64,000 bases of DNA from Sclerotiophoma versabilis (taxonomy: Eukaryota; Ascomycota; Dothideomycetes; Pleosporales; Didymellaceae). Made by a program: the position numbers and the translations under genes. A model generated the notes under the pieces. It saw only the letters and a list, made by a program, of their open reading frames with translations. It did no database searches and had not been told where the DNA came from. This document shows, piece by piece, positions 28,176 through 37,509 of this stretch. The stretch covers positions 1-64,000 of the forward strand of contig JAAROD010000080.1 in NCBI GenBank assembly GCA_012274445.1, in the 5' to 3' direction. Positions within the stretch are counted from its first letter, which is position 1. The number at the start of each line of letters is the position of its first letter.

Positions 28176-28391
28176 CTAAGACGCTGACTTGGAACAGTCT
28201 GCCAATATACATTGAGGGCAATTGCTAAAACAGAATCCGCCACAGCCAGCTTGTCCATTGGGGCATATACAGCAGGACCCGCGTGCTTCTAGGCCAGCGT
28301 TAAGAGCAGCAGCCTTAGAATTGGGAGCTGGACTAGCTATAACAACTGCTACAGCCGTGAAAATGAAGGAGACAAATGTAGAGGGTTTCAT
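28176..28391 (-). CDS. Small secreted cysteine-rich protein (effector-like)
   Basis: Single-exon gene of 71 residues. The ATG at 28,391-28,389 has A at -3 and is the first ATG of the frame; the frame upstream opens only with TTG. Residues 1-20 form a classical signal peptide (Met-Lys, then a hydrophobic core ending VVIAS). A short Ala-rich propeptide follows and ends LEAR at 34-37, a plausible processing site for a Kex2-like or related protease. The predicted mature part, residues 38-71, has eight cysteines in 34 residues with spacing CC-x-C-x6-C-x3-C-x3-C-x2-C-x4-C, so four disulphides are possible. I recognise no named family. The gene lies only 220 bp from a RIPped transposon, the usual niche of fungal effector genes. 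A role outside the cell, for instance in host or microbe interaction, is inference. Expression is not shown, and RIP leakage may have touched the flanks. Confidence 0.7.
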   Translation of the reverse strand: MKPSTFVSFIFTAVAVVIASPAPNSKAAALNAGLEARGSCCICPNGQAGCGGFCFSNCPQCILADCSKSAS

Positions 28392-28479
28392 TCTACTTAG
28401 TACGTTAGCTCCTATTTCATTCGAACACAAGGGAATAAGGTTACTTGAATGTTTGAGGGGCTTAGCAGTTAATGTGTTT

Positions 28480-30090
28480 CAAGATACTAATTAGTATCTA
28501 TGCTAAGGTCAATATCTTCACACATCCCTACTAGATAAGGAAAACAGAAAGTAGTCTTACTTTGTGTTCGAAGACTCCTGGTCTCTGATAATGTACTAGA
28601 ATTCGAGGAACAGTGAATGGATGTTGAAGATGAACAATGGAGGAATTACTTAAGTAGCCTCCAGAACGCAGCTAATTCCCAAGAAGAAATAGTACGTTAT
28701 AAGATTACAGATGCAAGATAGGCCTCATTACATAGTGTGCATATCCCTGCTACTTCTTACTATAGTTGTATTCCCTAGCCTCAGCTTCGGCCTTTCTTAT
28801 TACTCCCTAATATGTAGTGTGAAATCTCGACAAGTATATTGAGCGATTAATTCCAATGAGCGATTAATTCCCGCGGGTTAACTTCGGTCTTAAACACCGT
28901 ATCCGTGCACCCACAACTGCCTGCCTCCCCTCGCACGCTCCACATCACGCGCCTGTCACGCAGCTCGTTCATCAGCTCCTCTGTTTGCTGCCACTCCACG
29001 CTTACCTTTTGCTGCGTATCTTGCCATTGAAAGGCACCGTCTCTGCACCCAACAGATTCTTTATCGTCGCACCCCATCCGCTTGCCGTCAAAGCAGCCGC
29101 TTATCAACCCTGGCCAATACCTGCTGCCAATTAGATATACATTCATCGCCTGCACGTCCAAATCGTTGTTCTTCTGCTCCATCTTTCGCTCAACTTTGCC
29201 CTATTCTACTGAGTCCATTTTTCCCGCCTATTCTGGCCTGCCCAGGAATACATGTCCAATACACTGTTGGTAAACCAGGCCTTCACAATAATCGACACAG
29301 CATTAAAAATAGGAACGTTATTTTCCAGAGCTTCCACTATACAACTCCAAAAGACTTAGTACTAGTATCACCTGATGTTTTGGCGTATAGCACAGAGAAT
29401 TGGCTTTGAGTTTACAGTGCTTTGCGTGCAGAAGTTAAAGATTCGCACAGTGTAAGTGCGCAGAAGCTAGAGCAAACTATCTACGACCTCTTGAGCTAGA
29501 TGGAGTTTTTCACCGCAGACTCTTGATCTGCAACGTTATTAGAGTTGCGACAACACTAGAAGTATTACACCATCGTAATAATGTAGTCTACAAGCTTTCT
29601 GCAAGGCGCGCGCTTGTATAGCTATTACAGAGCAACAGAGGGGAAAAAGCTAAAAGAGAGAAAACAATAAAGGCAGGGCTAAAGCAGTTAGCAGCTTAAA
29701 AAAAATCTAAAAGTTGAAGATTGCAGAAGAAGAGTGCGTGGCATAGAAAAGGAAGAAGCACAAGAGGGACAAGGTTACAGCCAAGATGCAGAAGAAGCAG
29801 CTAAACAAAAGGCTGAAAGAGAGTGTTAGAAGCAAGCTTGCAACACCTGAAAAGCTATTAAATCGTTCTAAGAGACAGTTGCACAGCTTTACAAGTTTCT
29901 GCAGTTAAAACAAAGCCTAAATATAGTGCTGTAGGTGCTTGTAGTTTCCTAAAGCCTGCAACGCTACCTATACTGCCTTACACTTGCAACACGCAGCAGC
30001 TGCACTGTTACTCTATCTAATTAGATTGTATAGAGGAACTTTGTCGCGTAGATCTATAGAACGCTCTTATAAATATTGTTCTAATAAACA
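28480..30090. other. Gene-poor island sequence with decayed repeat pieces
   Basis: The composition is GC-balanced. A 14-bp direct repeat, GAGCGATTAATTCC, occurs twice at 28,840-28,871. A copy of the CCGTRTCCGTGCA motif that also bounds the hydrolase segment lies at 28,897-28,909. From about 29,540 to 29,900 the plus strand is Lys/Arg/Glu rich in translation with several stops and resembles the charged tail of a pogo-type transposase, but no defining motif is left. No convincing gene was found. Confidence 0.5.
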
Positions 30091-30093
30091 CTA

Positions 30094-31936
30094 ACGTAAT
30101 CTATCATCAAGTTACCTACATCATTAAGTTACCCACCTGTGCACCCCCCCAGCGCTTTAACTACCATTTCTCAACACCACGCTATCTAATTGTAACAAAA
30201 AGTACACAGATTTAATTCTCTAATACAAGTGTATCTTTTTTACAGGTTCTTTTGTTATGCCCTAGTTTACCACATGTCTTGCAATAGGGAATACCCCTAA
30301 TTCTACTACCTGCTGCACGCCTCTCCTCACGCTTTTCTGCCTCTGCCAACGCCACTGCGTCCCTCCTAGCTACTATATCCTCTGCTTCCTCTTGTGTAAG
30401 GGTTCCTCCTTTCTGTATACACTTCCGTTTCTGGCTTTTACGCTCAGTTGCAGCTGCGTTAGCAGCTTGAAGTTTGAACACTTCACTAGCAAGCAGCGTG
30501 CCTAAATGCACCAAGATAGCTGCCCCCTTTTACATCTGCTGAACTATAGTAATAAGCTGAGTAGGAGAGGACCCAGCGTGGGTTTGAATACGGTTCTTAA
30601 TTAGTGTAGACTGGGCTTCTAATTCAATAGCGTTGCTGGGGGTTCTGGGGTTCCAGGAGGTGGTAGGCAGGGGTGGTGATGGCGTTTGAGGTTTAATCTC
30701 TAGCTTTGATATCACCACCCCTGGGTCTATCGGCACCAAACCAGTAGCTCTGAAGCCAGCTTTGATGTTATCTGATAAGAAAACACCCTAGTAGACTGCC
30801 TGAAACGCTGCTAGAAATGCCAGCTTGTCTATGCGGTTGATGCAGCTGTTTGCTAGGGTCCTAATTTCCTTCTTGTACGCACGCTTTAGGGGTGCAAAAC
30901 AACCAACGTCTAGGGGTTGTAGGATATGGGAGGCGTAAGCAGGCATGCAGAGGGTAATAATATTGTTGTCCTTGCACATATCCTGGAACCTGATTGATTG
31001 GTGGGACTCATGTCCATCAATAATAAGCAGCCGGTAACCACCAACTGTACGCTGAGTAGTGTGATCAATGAAGTGCTGCAGCCATGCTACACCAACTTCA
31101 TAAGTAGTCCAGCCATTATCAGATACAGCAATTCTCCAGTCCTTGGGGTTGTTGTGATACCAGCTTTCGTTGTGGTTCTGTCCTTTAAAGATAAAGAAAG
31201 GTGGGACAAGCCAGCCGCCAGCACCAACAGCAGTAATCAGAGTAATCTACTCACGATCACCAGGCTGGCGTCCAATTAGGTTGACTCGAACCTCTGAAGC
31301 AGTTACAACCTTAAAAGACCCCCCTACACCTATCTGGAAGCCTGTCTTGTTGAAGTTGTATGTATCTTCATCAAGAATCCCATACTTGGCTTTGACGTTG
31401 GCTACCAAGCTGAACCATAGCTTAATAATCAATGGATTGCTGCACAGGATCCTCCGGTAGTCTCTAGGTCGGCTGAGCTAAGGTTTGATCTCTGGTTAAC
31501 GAGAGATAAAGCGTTGAACCCAGCATTCACTAACCTGGCTGCTGTAACAGATAGCCAGCAGTTGGTTGGCTATATCGCGGACTTCAGCTAAGCTGGGGGC
31601 AAATCCATGTAGAGATAGGTCCTTAATGCGTACAACAAGGCTCTCCTCTTCTAATTTACTGAGTTTTAATTGGTTAGGGTGGGTATTGCGTCGTGAAGAC
31701 ATTCCGGCGCGTCGGTTGCTTATAGTCTTTCTATCAACCTAATAGATCTTAGCAGCGCGTCTAATTGATAATAACGCGTCGGATTTAACTGCTTCAAGGG
31801 CAATAATAAGCCTGTCTTTATAAGGAAGCAAATTAATATCAATTGGTAGCGGCATTAGGGGTGGTGGGTGGAATGGGGGAAAGCTTGGCACAGGTGGGTA
31901 ACTTGATGATGTGGGTAACTCGATGATAGATTACGT
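30094..31936 (-). mobile_element. Complete Fot1-like pogo transposon (P2), lightly RIPped
   Basis: The 1,843-bp element is bounded by TA target duplications (30,092-30,093 and 31,937-31,938). It has 49-bp terminal inverted repeats (30,094-30,142 and 31,888-31,936) that differ at only three positions, all C-to-T or G-to-A. Each terminal repeat contains two copies of a sub-motif around AAGTTACCCAC, possible transposase-binding sites. A C-tract follows the left repeat. The element sits in the GC-balanced island and is far younger or less mutated than the other pogo copies here. Confidence 0.95.
30212..31855 (-). pseudogene. Fot1/pogo-family transposase, killed by in-frame stops
   Basis: The frame of 548 codons from the ATG at 31,855 to the stop at 30,212 has no frameshift but six premature stops: 31,739, 31,496, 31,478, 31,247, 30,788 and 30,530. 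All fit CAG/CAA-to-TAG/TAA or TGG-to-TAG changes. Domains in order: a Psq-like N-terminal helix-turn-helix; a CENP-B/Tc5-type DNA-binding domain (about 31,500-31,700) with KLEEESLVVRI; and the DDE superfamily core. The first catalytic acid is lost, since YNFNKTGF stands for YNFDETGF, by two CpG-to-TpG changes. The second (IIDGHESH) and third (LQPLDVGCF) are intact. A charged tail with a CCHC zinc knuckle (C-x2-C-x4-H-x4-C, about 30,250) completes it. It would have catalysed cut-and-paste transposition but is now dead. Confidence 0.95.
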
Positions 31937-31938
31937 TA

Positions 31939-33310
31939 TCGTGCACAGCTTAATGATCTTATTATTGTGGTAGTTGTGAAGGCTTGTAGCGGGCACTGTG
32001 TGACCTCGGGAACAGACACGGTAAAGGGCCTTTCCTGGGGCCTCTGGATGTATTACTTTGAAATGCCCCAGAATTCCAAACAGCTGCTTTGATAAAGTAT
32101 TATACTTTATTAACTCTGTAGTATAATGTTGGATTTGCAGTTTGTTTCTAATTACAGCTTTTCTATAGCAGGACTAACAGTGAGCTTAGAGCCTAACTAT
32201 ATGCTAACAGAGTCTTTCCAATTGAGTTCCCTAGTAGACGCATATAATTGCATTATATTGACCTATAAACATTTTGATACCACACACACACACACACAGC
32301 GCCGGCTGTTTCCTCGAGGTGGTATACTATAATGAGACGGACACCTACTCCCTGTGCGATCTTGTGTCTGGTGCTCAAGAAGGTGATTATGCGGGTATCT
32401 TTAACCCAGCATAGTGATTATTTTATTCTACGCACACTGCCGTTTTGAGTAGAGTAGGTATCTAGTAAAATGGCCTTTAAAAGTCAGTGTGCATTGTCAA
32501 ATACAAAGTGGTTTGCCCCTTAACCAGCAGTTTCCATTAAGTTGCGTCTATTGCATGTCTTCCTTGCCGTCCCAAAGACATTGCAGGCGGCGCGGGACTC
32601 AGAAAGCTGGGCTTTCGGTGCGAAAAGTCAAAGAACTGAAATAGACAAGCGATGGCTTGGCCCAACCTAGCGCTTGTAGTGCGCACGACAAGTGAAAAGC
32701 TTTCTAATGAACGTCTTCCCGGCAATCTTTATCGTAAGCTTGTCGAATGTGTATGGGTCGAAGCGTAGCAAAATAGGTCGCGCTTTGTGAAGATGGAGGG
32801 GCGTTGCACTAGTCGTCCGTTCTTGTGCTAGTGAATTGCGGTACCACGTCGCGTTTAAAGTGCCACGTGTCCGGAAATTTACTATGCTGCCAAGGCAAAG
32901 CCACACGTTTCCCCATTCTCAATCTGTCTATCTTTCCTCGCGTTGCAGCAGTTCCACGGCCCTCAGTTTCGCATTGATTCTGCACCGATACGCGCTCATA
33001 ACGGATTGAACAGGCACCATGGCACCGTCTTCCTCCTGTTCCCCCGTAACTTTCACGAGACACTTGCCTATCCTCTGCAAAGGTTTCCAAATCAACAGCG
33101 CAATACAAAACGAATACAATACTATAGACCAATTTCTCTTTCTGACGGGAAATTAGACGGGAGCCATCACCCCGCTTTGTAGATTCGAAATTGATTGACG
33201 GAACGTCGGAGAAATTAATCTATATGGAATCCGCGAATCAATGCAGCCGGTCTAGGTTGTCAAGTGAGCAGTTGTTTATGTTTGCTGGGCAACAGTATGG
33301 TCAGGGTTGA
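31939..33310. other. Intergenic region upstream of the polygalacturonase
   Basis: GC-balanced DNA without a convincing gene. Several 60-107 codon frames exist on both strands but overlap one another and show no motif. It contains a (CA)9 microsatellite at 32,281. The last few hundred bases presumably hold the promoter of the polygalacturonase gene. Confidence 0.5.
32281..32298. repeat. (CA)9 microsatellite
   Basis: Nine uninterrupted CA units. Their survival shows that this part of the island has not been exposed to strong RIP, because CpA is the preferred target. Confidence 0.95.
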
Positions 33311-33312
33311 GA

Positions 33313-33320
33313 AATATTTA
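33313..33320 (+). promoter_or_regulatory. TATA-like box of the polygalacturonase gene
   Basis: AATATTTA lies about 50 bp before the ATG. It is followed by a leader with three near-repeats of GCCCAGCCAYT/GCCCTGCAC (33,327-33,359). Confidence 0.4.
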
Positions 33321-33370
33321 AGCTTTTGCCCAGCCACTGCCCAGCCATTGCCCTGCACATCACCGAAAAA

Positions 33371-34681
33371 ATGGTTCGAAACATACTGATTGCGGCGTCT
33401 CTTACCGGTGCGGGTTATGCTGCCGTCTGTCAAGTCGCCGGTGGAACCAATGACGACTCTGCAGCTATCAAAACCGCGTTGGAGTCGTGCAACAACGGCG
33501 GAACAGTCGTGCTTGACAAGACCTACACCATTGGCTCTCTTCTGCAGACCACAAATCTCTCCAACATCGCGATCGAACTAAGCGGTACTATCAAACTCTC
33601 ACCAGACATCAGTTACTGGAGCTCGAATGGTTTTCAACTGAACTATCAAAAGGCGTATACCGCATGGACTATTGGTGGAAGTAACATACACATTTACGGT
33701 GGAGGAACCTACTCTGGTAGCGGCGATACTTGGTACAATGTCCGCAAGTCCTGAACTTAGCAACCTGAGTCCGCACTGACATCACGTTAGGCTGGCAAGA
33801 CTGGCCCGATCCCGTGGGTCATCTACAACGCCCAGCACGTCCTTATCGAGAACATCAAGCAGGTCCAGAGTCCATTCTGGCACAACTTGGTCTACGGGTC
33901 CAGCGATGTTACCTTCAATAACATCAATCTGAATTCGATTCAGTCGAACGGCAAGCAAGCACAGAACACAGACGGATGGGACATCTACCGGAGCGATTCT
34001 GTCAGCATCACAAACAGCCACATCATCAATGGAGACGACTGCGTCAGCTTCAAGCCCAATACTACCAACGCACTTGTCGAAAACCTTTATTGCCAGGGAT
34101 CACACGGCATCTCTGTTGGCTCTCTCGGTCAGTATGCCGGTGTACAAGACATTGTCGCCAACGTTCTCGTTAAAAACGTAACCATGGTTAACGCCGAGAA
34201 CGGAGCCCGCATCAAGGCCTTTGGCGGCAGCGCCAGCGCTACGTCTACGAGTGGAGGAGGAAATGGTTTCGTCAAGAATATCACTTTCCAAGACTTCACT
34301 GTGCAGAATGTGGATCTGCCCATCGTCATCGATCAGTGCTATCAAACCTCGGCTGCCACTTGCGCCAGCTTCCCGTCTAAGGTCATAATCAGCGACGTTC
34401 ACTACATCGACGTGACTGGCACAGGGGGCAAGAACAAAGAGGTGGTCACTCTGGTCTGCAGCGACGTCTGCCAAAACATTACTGCTTCTGGCACTCATCT
34501 CGTAGGGACGAGCGGCAGCTCCCAGTACTTCTGCACTAACATCGCTAGTACAGCAAGCTTAGACTTTCCCTGTAATTCCGCTGGAGCAGTGGTTTCCGGT
34601 ACTGCCGTAGCAACCAATCCGTCAAAGACAAAAACAAGTACATCGGCCAAAGTCAAATCGACTACGTCGAAAGCTTCTTAG
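33371..34681 (+). CDS. Secreted polygalacturonase, GH28 (probably exo-acting)
   Basis: Two exons, 33,371-33,739 and 33,791-34,681, give 419 residues. The 51-bp phase-0 intron starts GTCCGC, has an ACTGAC branch site at 33,775 and ends TTAG. ATG 33,371 follows an A-rich Kozak context. Residues 1-18 are a signal peptide. GH28 proteins are right-handed beta-helices that hydrolyse alpha-1,4-galacturonan by inversion. All four active-site motifs are present: NTDGWD at 182-187, GDDC at 204-207, GSHG at 226-229 and RIK at 263-265. The WHN and NTDGWD context and total length look more like the fungal exo-polygalacturonases than the compact endo enzymes, but this is a judgement from motifs. Several N-x-S/T sites and a Ser/Thr/Lys tail (400-419) suggest glycosylation. 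It converges with the pectate lyase gene 591 bp downstream; together they would degrade pectin outside the cell. No internal stop or RIP damage is visible. Confidence 0.95.
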
Positions 34682-35272
34682 ATCAGTGCGGTCAATGCTT
34701 GGGCCACAGCCTGAGCCGAAGCTTGTGAGCGCATTTAATAAGGCTAGACCTGGGTTTCATGGCCTTTGGGTACCTCGTAGGTTAGCATGCAGTTCGTCGT
34801 ACGTAGTTATACAATCATTTTGCCAGGAGACAACTCATTTGCACGCTCACCCCATACTGCTGTTGCCATCTTTTACCAACTAGCATATGGTTTTTGACTT
34901 CGTCCAACCAACACATGACTAAGGGGATCTTCTTGATGTTAATCCTCCATGATATACAGATGGATGCGGCGAAGCCAATACATAGCTTAAACAAACAGCT
35001 GCAAGACTCTCTCGCCTCATCCCAATTTCGTGCACTGGACAGTAAGAGAGTCAAGTCAAACACGATGAACCGAACTATGTTGTGCCGGACGATCGATCAC
35101 ATCTTGTGGGTTGAAAGAGATCACGGGGTTCGCAATTTTTGCTCGTGATGAAGCATGTACATCAACATAATTCTTGATGAGGACTCCCTCATGAAACGTA
35201 TGTACAAAGAGGCTGGGCTATATACAACGACAAAAGTCTTCGCATTCTGCGACCTCCATACCATCACTCCGC
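34682..35272. other. Intergenic region between the two pectinase genes
   Basis: Shared 3' region of two convergent genes, GC-balanced. Short frames here (up to 84 codons) look accidental. No repeat or RNA gene seen. Confidence 0.5.
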
Positions 35273-36265
35273 TTAGAAGGTGAGCTTGTTACCGGCATTG
35301 GCCTTAACAGATGCTTTGACATTGGCACTGCCAAGCTTGGTGTACGAGTACGGAACTGAGCTCAAGGTACCCTTAGGCGCGGTGTTCGTCCCAGATCCGA
35401 GACTGACATCATTGGTCAGAGCAAAGCCGGTGACGGCTCCATCAAAGAAGCCAATGTCTTCGGCAGTATTCTCGAAAACGGTGCTCTCGACGAGGACCTG
35501 GGCTCCCTCACGAGTATCGATACCGTTGGTGAAGACACCGTTGTAGTAGCCTGATCAAATTAGCACTGAGAGTTAGTTGTGGGTAAGTGATTACGTACTG
35601 TTGAAGATGTGGCCCGTTCCAAAGCGGATGGAAGGCGTGCGAGAGCTGGTGTTGTTCCAGTAGTTGTTCGCATAGGTCACATGTAAGTGGCCTGTGTCTT
35701 GGGCACCGTTGGTATCAGAATGGCCCACGAGGGACACCTTGTAATGATCGTGAATAAAGCTGTTGGACACTGTGACCCAGTCCGAAGCATGGGTGATGTC
35801 GATCAGGCCATCATAGAAGTCCTTGCCGTGGTCAAGGTCGGATGAAACATCGACGTGATCAACCCAGACGTTGGTGGAAGCTTGGATACCAATCGCGTCA
35901 CCATTCGTGGCTAAGACCTTGGATATCTTCAAGTTTTGAACGATAACGTTCTTCGAATTGTCGATGTATAGACCCACACCAGCCAGGGACGCGCTAGGGT
36001 CGACACCGATGATGGACTTGTTGGAGCCGATGTTGACCTTGGCAGAGCCAGTGATGGCACCTTTGATGTAAATGACCTTCGGGGTCGTGTCCGTCTTCTT
36101 TCCGACGGCAGCGGTGAATTCAGCCAAGGATGCTACCGTGGTTGTGGTGCCGCCTTTTCCACCCGTAGTGCCGCCATTTTGAGAAGCATATCCAACAGGA
36201 GTACCTTGCTGAGCAGCAGCGGAGGACACGAGGAGGGCGACGCCCGCAAAGATAGAGTTCTTCAT
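35273..36265 (-). CDS. Secreted pectate lyase, PL1 family
   Basis: Two exons read leftwards: 36,265-35,599 and 35,550-35,273, with a 48-bp phase-1 intron (GTACGT...TCAG). The protein has 314 residues, usual for fungal PL1 pectate lyases. ATG 36,265 is the first in-frame ATG; the frame upstream opens only with GTG. Residues 1-18 are a signal peptide ending SSAAA. The family cleaves de-esterified pectin by calcium-dependent beta-elimination. Signature residues are WVDHVDV at 134-140, the calcium-binding YDGLIDITHASDWVTVS region at 151-167, and RTPSIRFG at 209-216, which carries the catalytic arginine of the R-x-P-x-x-R motif. Coding sequence is undamaged. It lies tail to tail with the polygalacturonase gene, a small pectinolytic pair. 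Substrate preference between pectate and highly esterified pectin cannot be fixed from sequence, though the acid-rich loop favours pectate. Confidence 0.95.
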
Positions 36266-36305
36266 TGCAAATTTTGAAAGGAACGATCTGTACTGAATAC
36301 TCACT

Positions 36306-36321
36306 CACCTGCGCGCAGGTG
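36306..36321. promoter_or_regulatory. Perfect 16-bp palindrome with two E-box halves
   Basis: CACCTGCGCGCAGGTG is exactly self-complementary. It lies 41-56 bp before the pectate lyase ATG, just downstream of a TATA-like TAAATA (minus strand, near 36,330). It holds two CANNTG E-boxes, the target type of bHLH regulators, and can also form a hairpin in the leader RNA. A regulatory role is inference. Confidence 0.4.
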
Positions 36322-37120
36322 CTGAGCTATTTAGACAATCCATGCGAGACCGTCCGTACTCTTGGCGAACCGGGTTGAACGCACGATTCAAGCAATCATG
36401 GCGAAGCTTGTCGTTGACAAGATTCAGATCATCCGCGGAACAATTCTTCTGCGGAACAATTTAGTCGAGACAGGGTCTGCTCTTTCTGACGACCGCATAC
36501 CAAAGTTCCGCGAATCAACAACGACAGCTATAGGCGCGATCTGGCGTAAGCGGTGTTCAAGATGACGCCAAGCGGTTGAAACGCGCCTGGTTTCGCTATA
36601 GCTTGATGCAAACAACTGGTTGCAATGCGCATGTGCAATGTGCAGGTCGGTGAATGATTGTCGGCAATTATGCTACTGTGACAAGCCCGATATGAAACAC
36701 GTAACGTTTCTAACACGAGTCCCTGTAAATTAACTGTAAATAAATATCAAACGCATACCCAATGAGAAGATCTTCCATACTGTCATAGACTTATTGTGGA
36801 CGAAATAAAGGAGAAGAGTTTAAGTTAAATATTGCGGGGGACGGCTAAAGCCTTGCGCGTAGTACTGCGTCTGTGCACGCAAACCCTGAAGCTGTGCAAG
36901 ATGCCGGGTATGGGTGACGATCACCTAGACCCATCGGTCGGATTTCAAAATCCAAAATCAGGTTTCATAACGCCGGATTTCAGACCCAGATATCTCTACA
37001 ATTACAAGGCAGAATTGGATATTTGATAGCTTGTGAGAAAGGGCTTGCCAAGAAGAACAATTGTACAGCCTCGTCCCCTACACTTATGTGGGCTAGTTTT
37101 GGTGTTCTTTGGGGTTCTTA

Positions 37121-37131
37121 GGGGGGGGGGG
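37121..37131. repeat. G11 homopolymer
   Basis: Eleven consecutive G near the right margin of gene island 1, preceded by two GGGGTTCTT-like repeats. Confidence 0.95.
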
Positions 37132-37327
37132 TCTCAACGAATGAAGGCAAATACGCCGCCCATGGTCCTTGTCCCCTCTTCTAAAACCCCAGCCTCTCTC
37201 CGGGCATACTCTAGACTGGAAGTAGGTAGCACAGAGGCCATCCAGATACATATTCTATCTGAACCTCAGGGCTTACGCCTTAGAGAATTTGTCTTAACTC
37301 TTAATCTACTCTATATTCTGAAAGCCA

Positions 37328-37345
37328 CCCCCCCCCCCCCCCCCC
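37328..37345. repeat. C18 homopolymer
   Basis: Eighteen consecutive C, about 200 bp from the G11 run and complementary to it. Exact length may be unreliable because such runs are prone to sequencing and replication slippage. Confidence 0.9.
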
Positions 37346-37509
37346 GTGCTAACGCAGAGAGTAAGTTAGAGGTAGATGAGCCTAATAGTAGATAGCCTTT
37401 AATTATAAAGAACCTTGTTTTCTTTTAAAGAATTAAGCAAGGCACACAAGTTGCCTTATAGAACCTCTTTACAACACCTTTACTAAATAGTACTATAGTA
37501 GTAAAACTA

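Larger units (their letters stand above)
36335..37395. other. Island margin upstream of the pectate lyase
   Basis: GC-balanced to about 37,000, then a transition with G and C homopolymer runs, and RIPped DNA from about 37,400. The first few hundred bases should hold the pectate lyase promoter. A 120-codon frame at 37,033-37,395 starts with GTG and runs through both homopolymers; I do not call it a gene. Confidence 0.45.

Noticed and set aside
28847..29182. 111-codon minus-strand frame with several Cys and Trp
   Set aside because: It has an ATG, but there is no signal peptide, domain or visible homology. It overlaps opposing frames and ends in a local direct repeat, so it is more likely decayed repeat sequence than a gene.
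33733..33790. Alternative polygalacturonase 5' splice site at the GTACAA just upstream
   Set aside because: It has a better donor sequence but puts exon 2 out of frame; the GTCCGC donor at 33,740 keeps the GH28 frame.
34100..34498. 132-codon frame antisense to the polygalacturonase
   Set aside because: It lies wholly inside the GH28 exon, which has all catalytic motifs; it is a shadow of the real gene.
37033..37395. 120-codon plus-strand frame
   Set aside because: It starts with GTG, depends on exact lengths of a G11 and a C18 run, has no domain and lies at the RIP margin.
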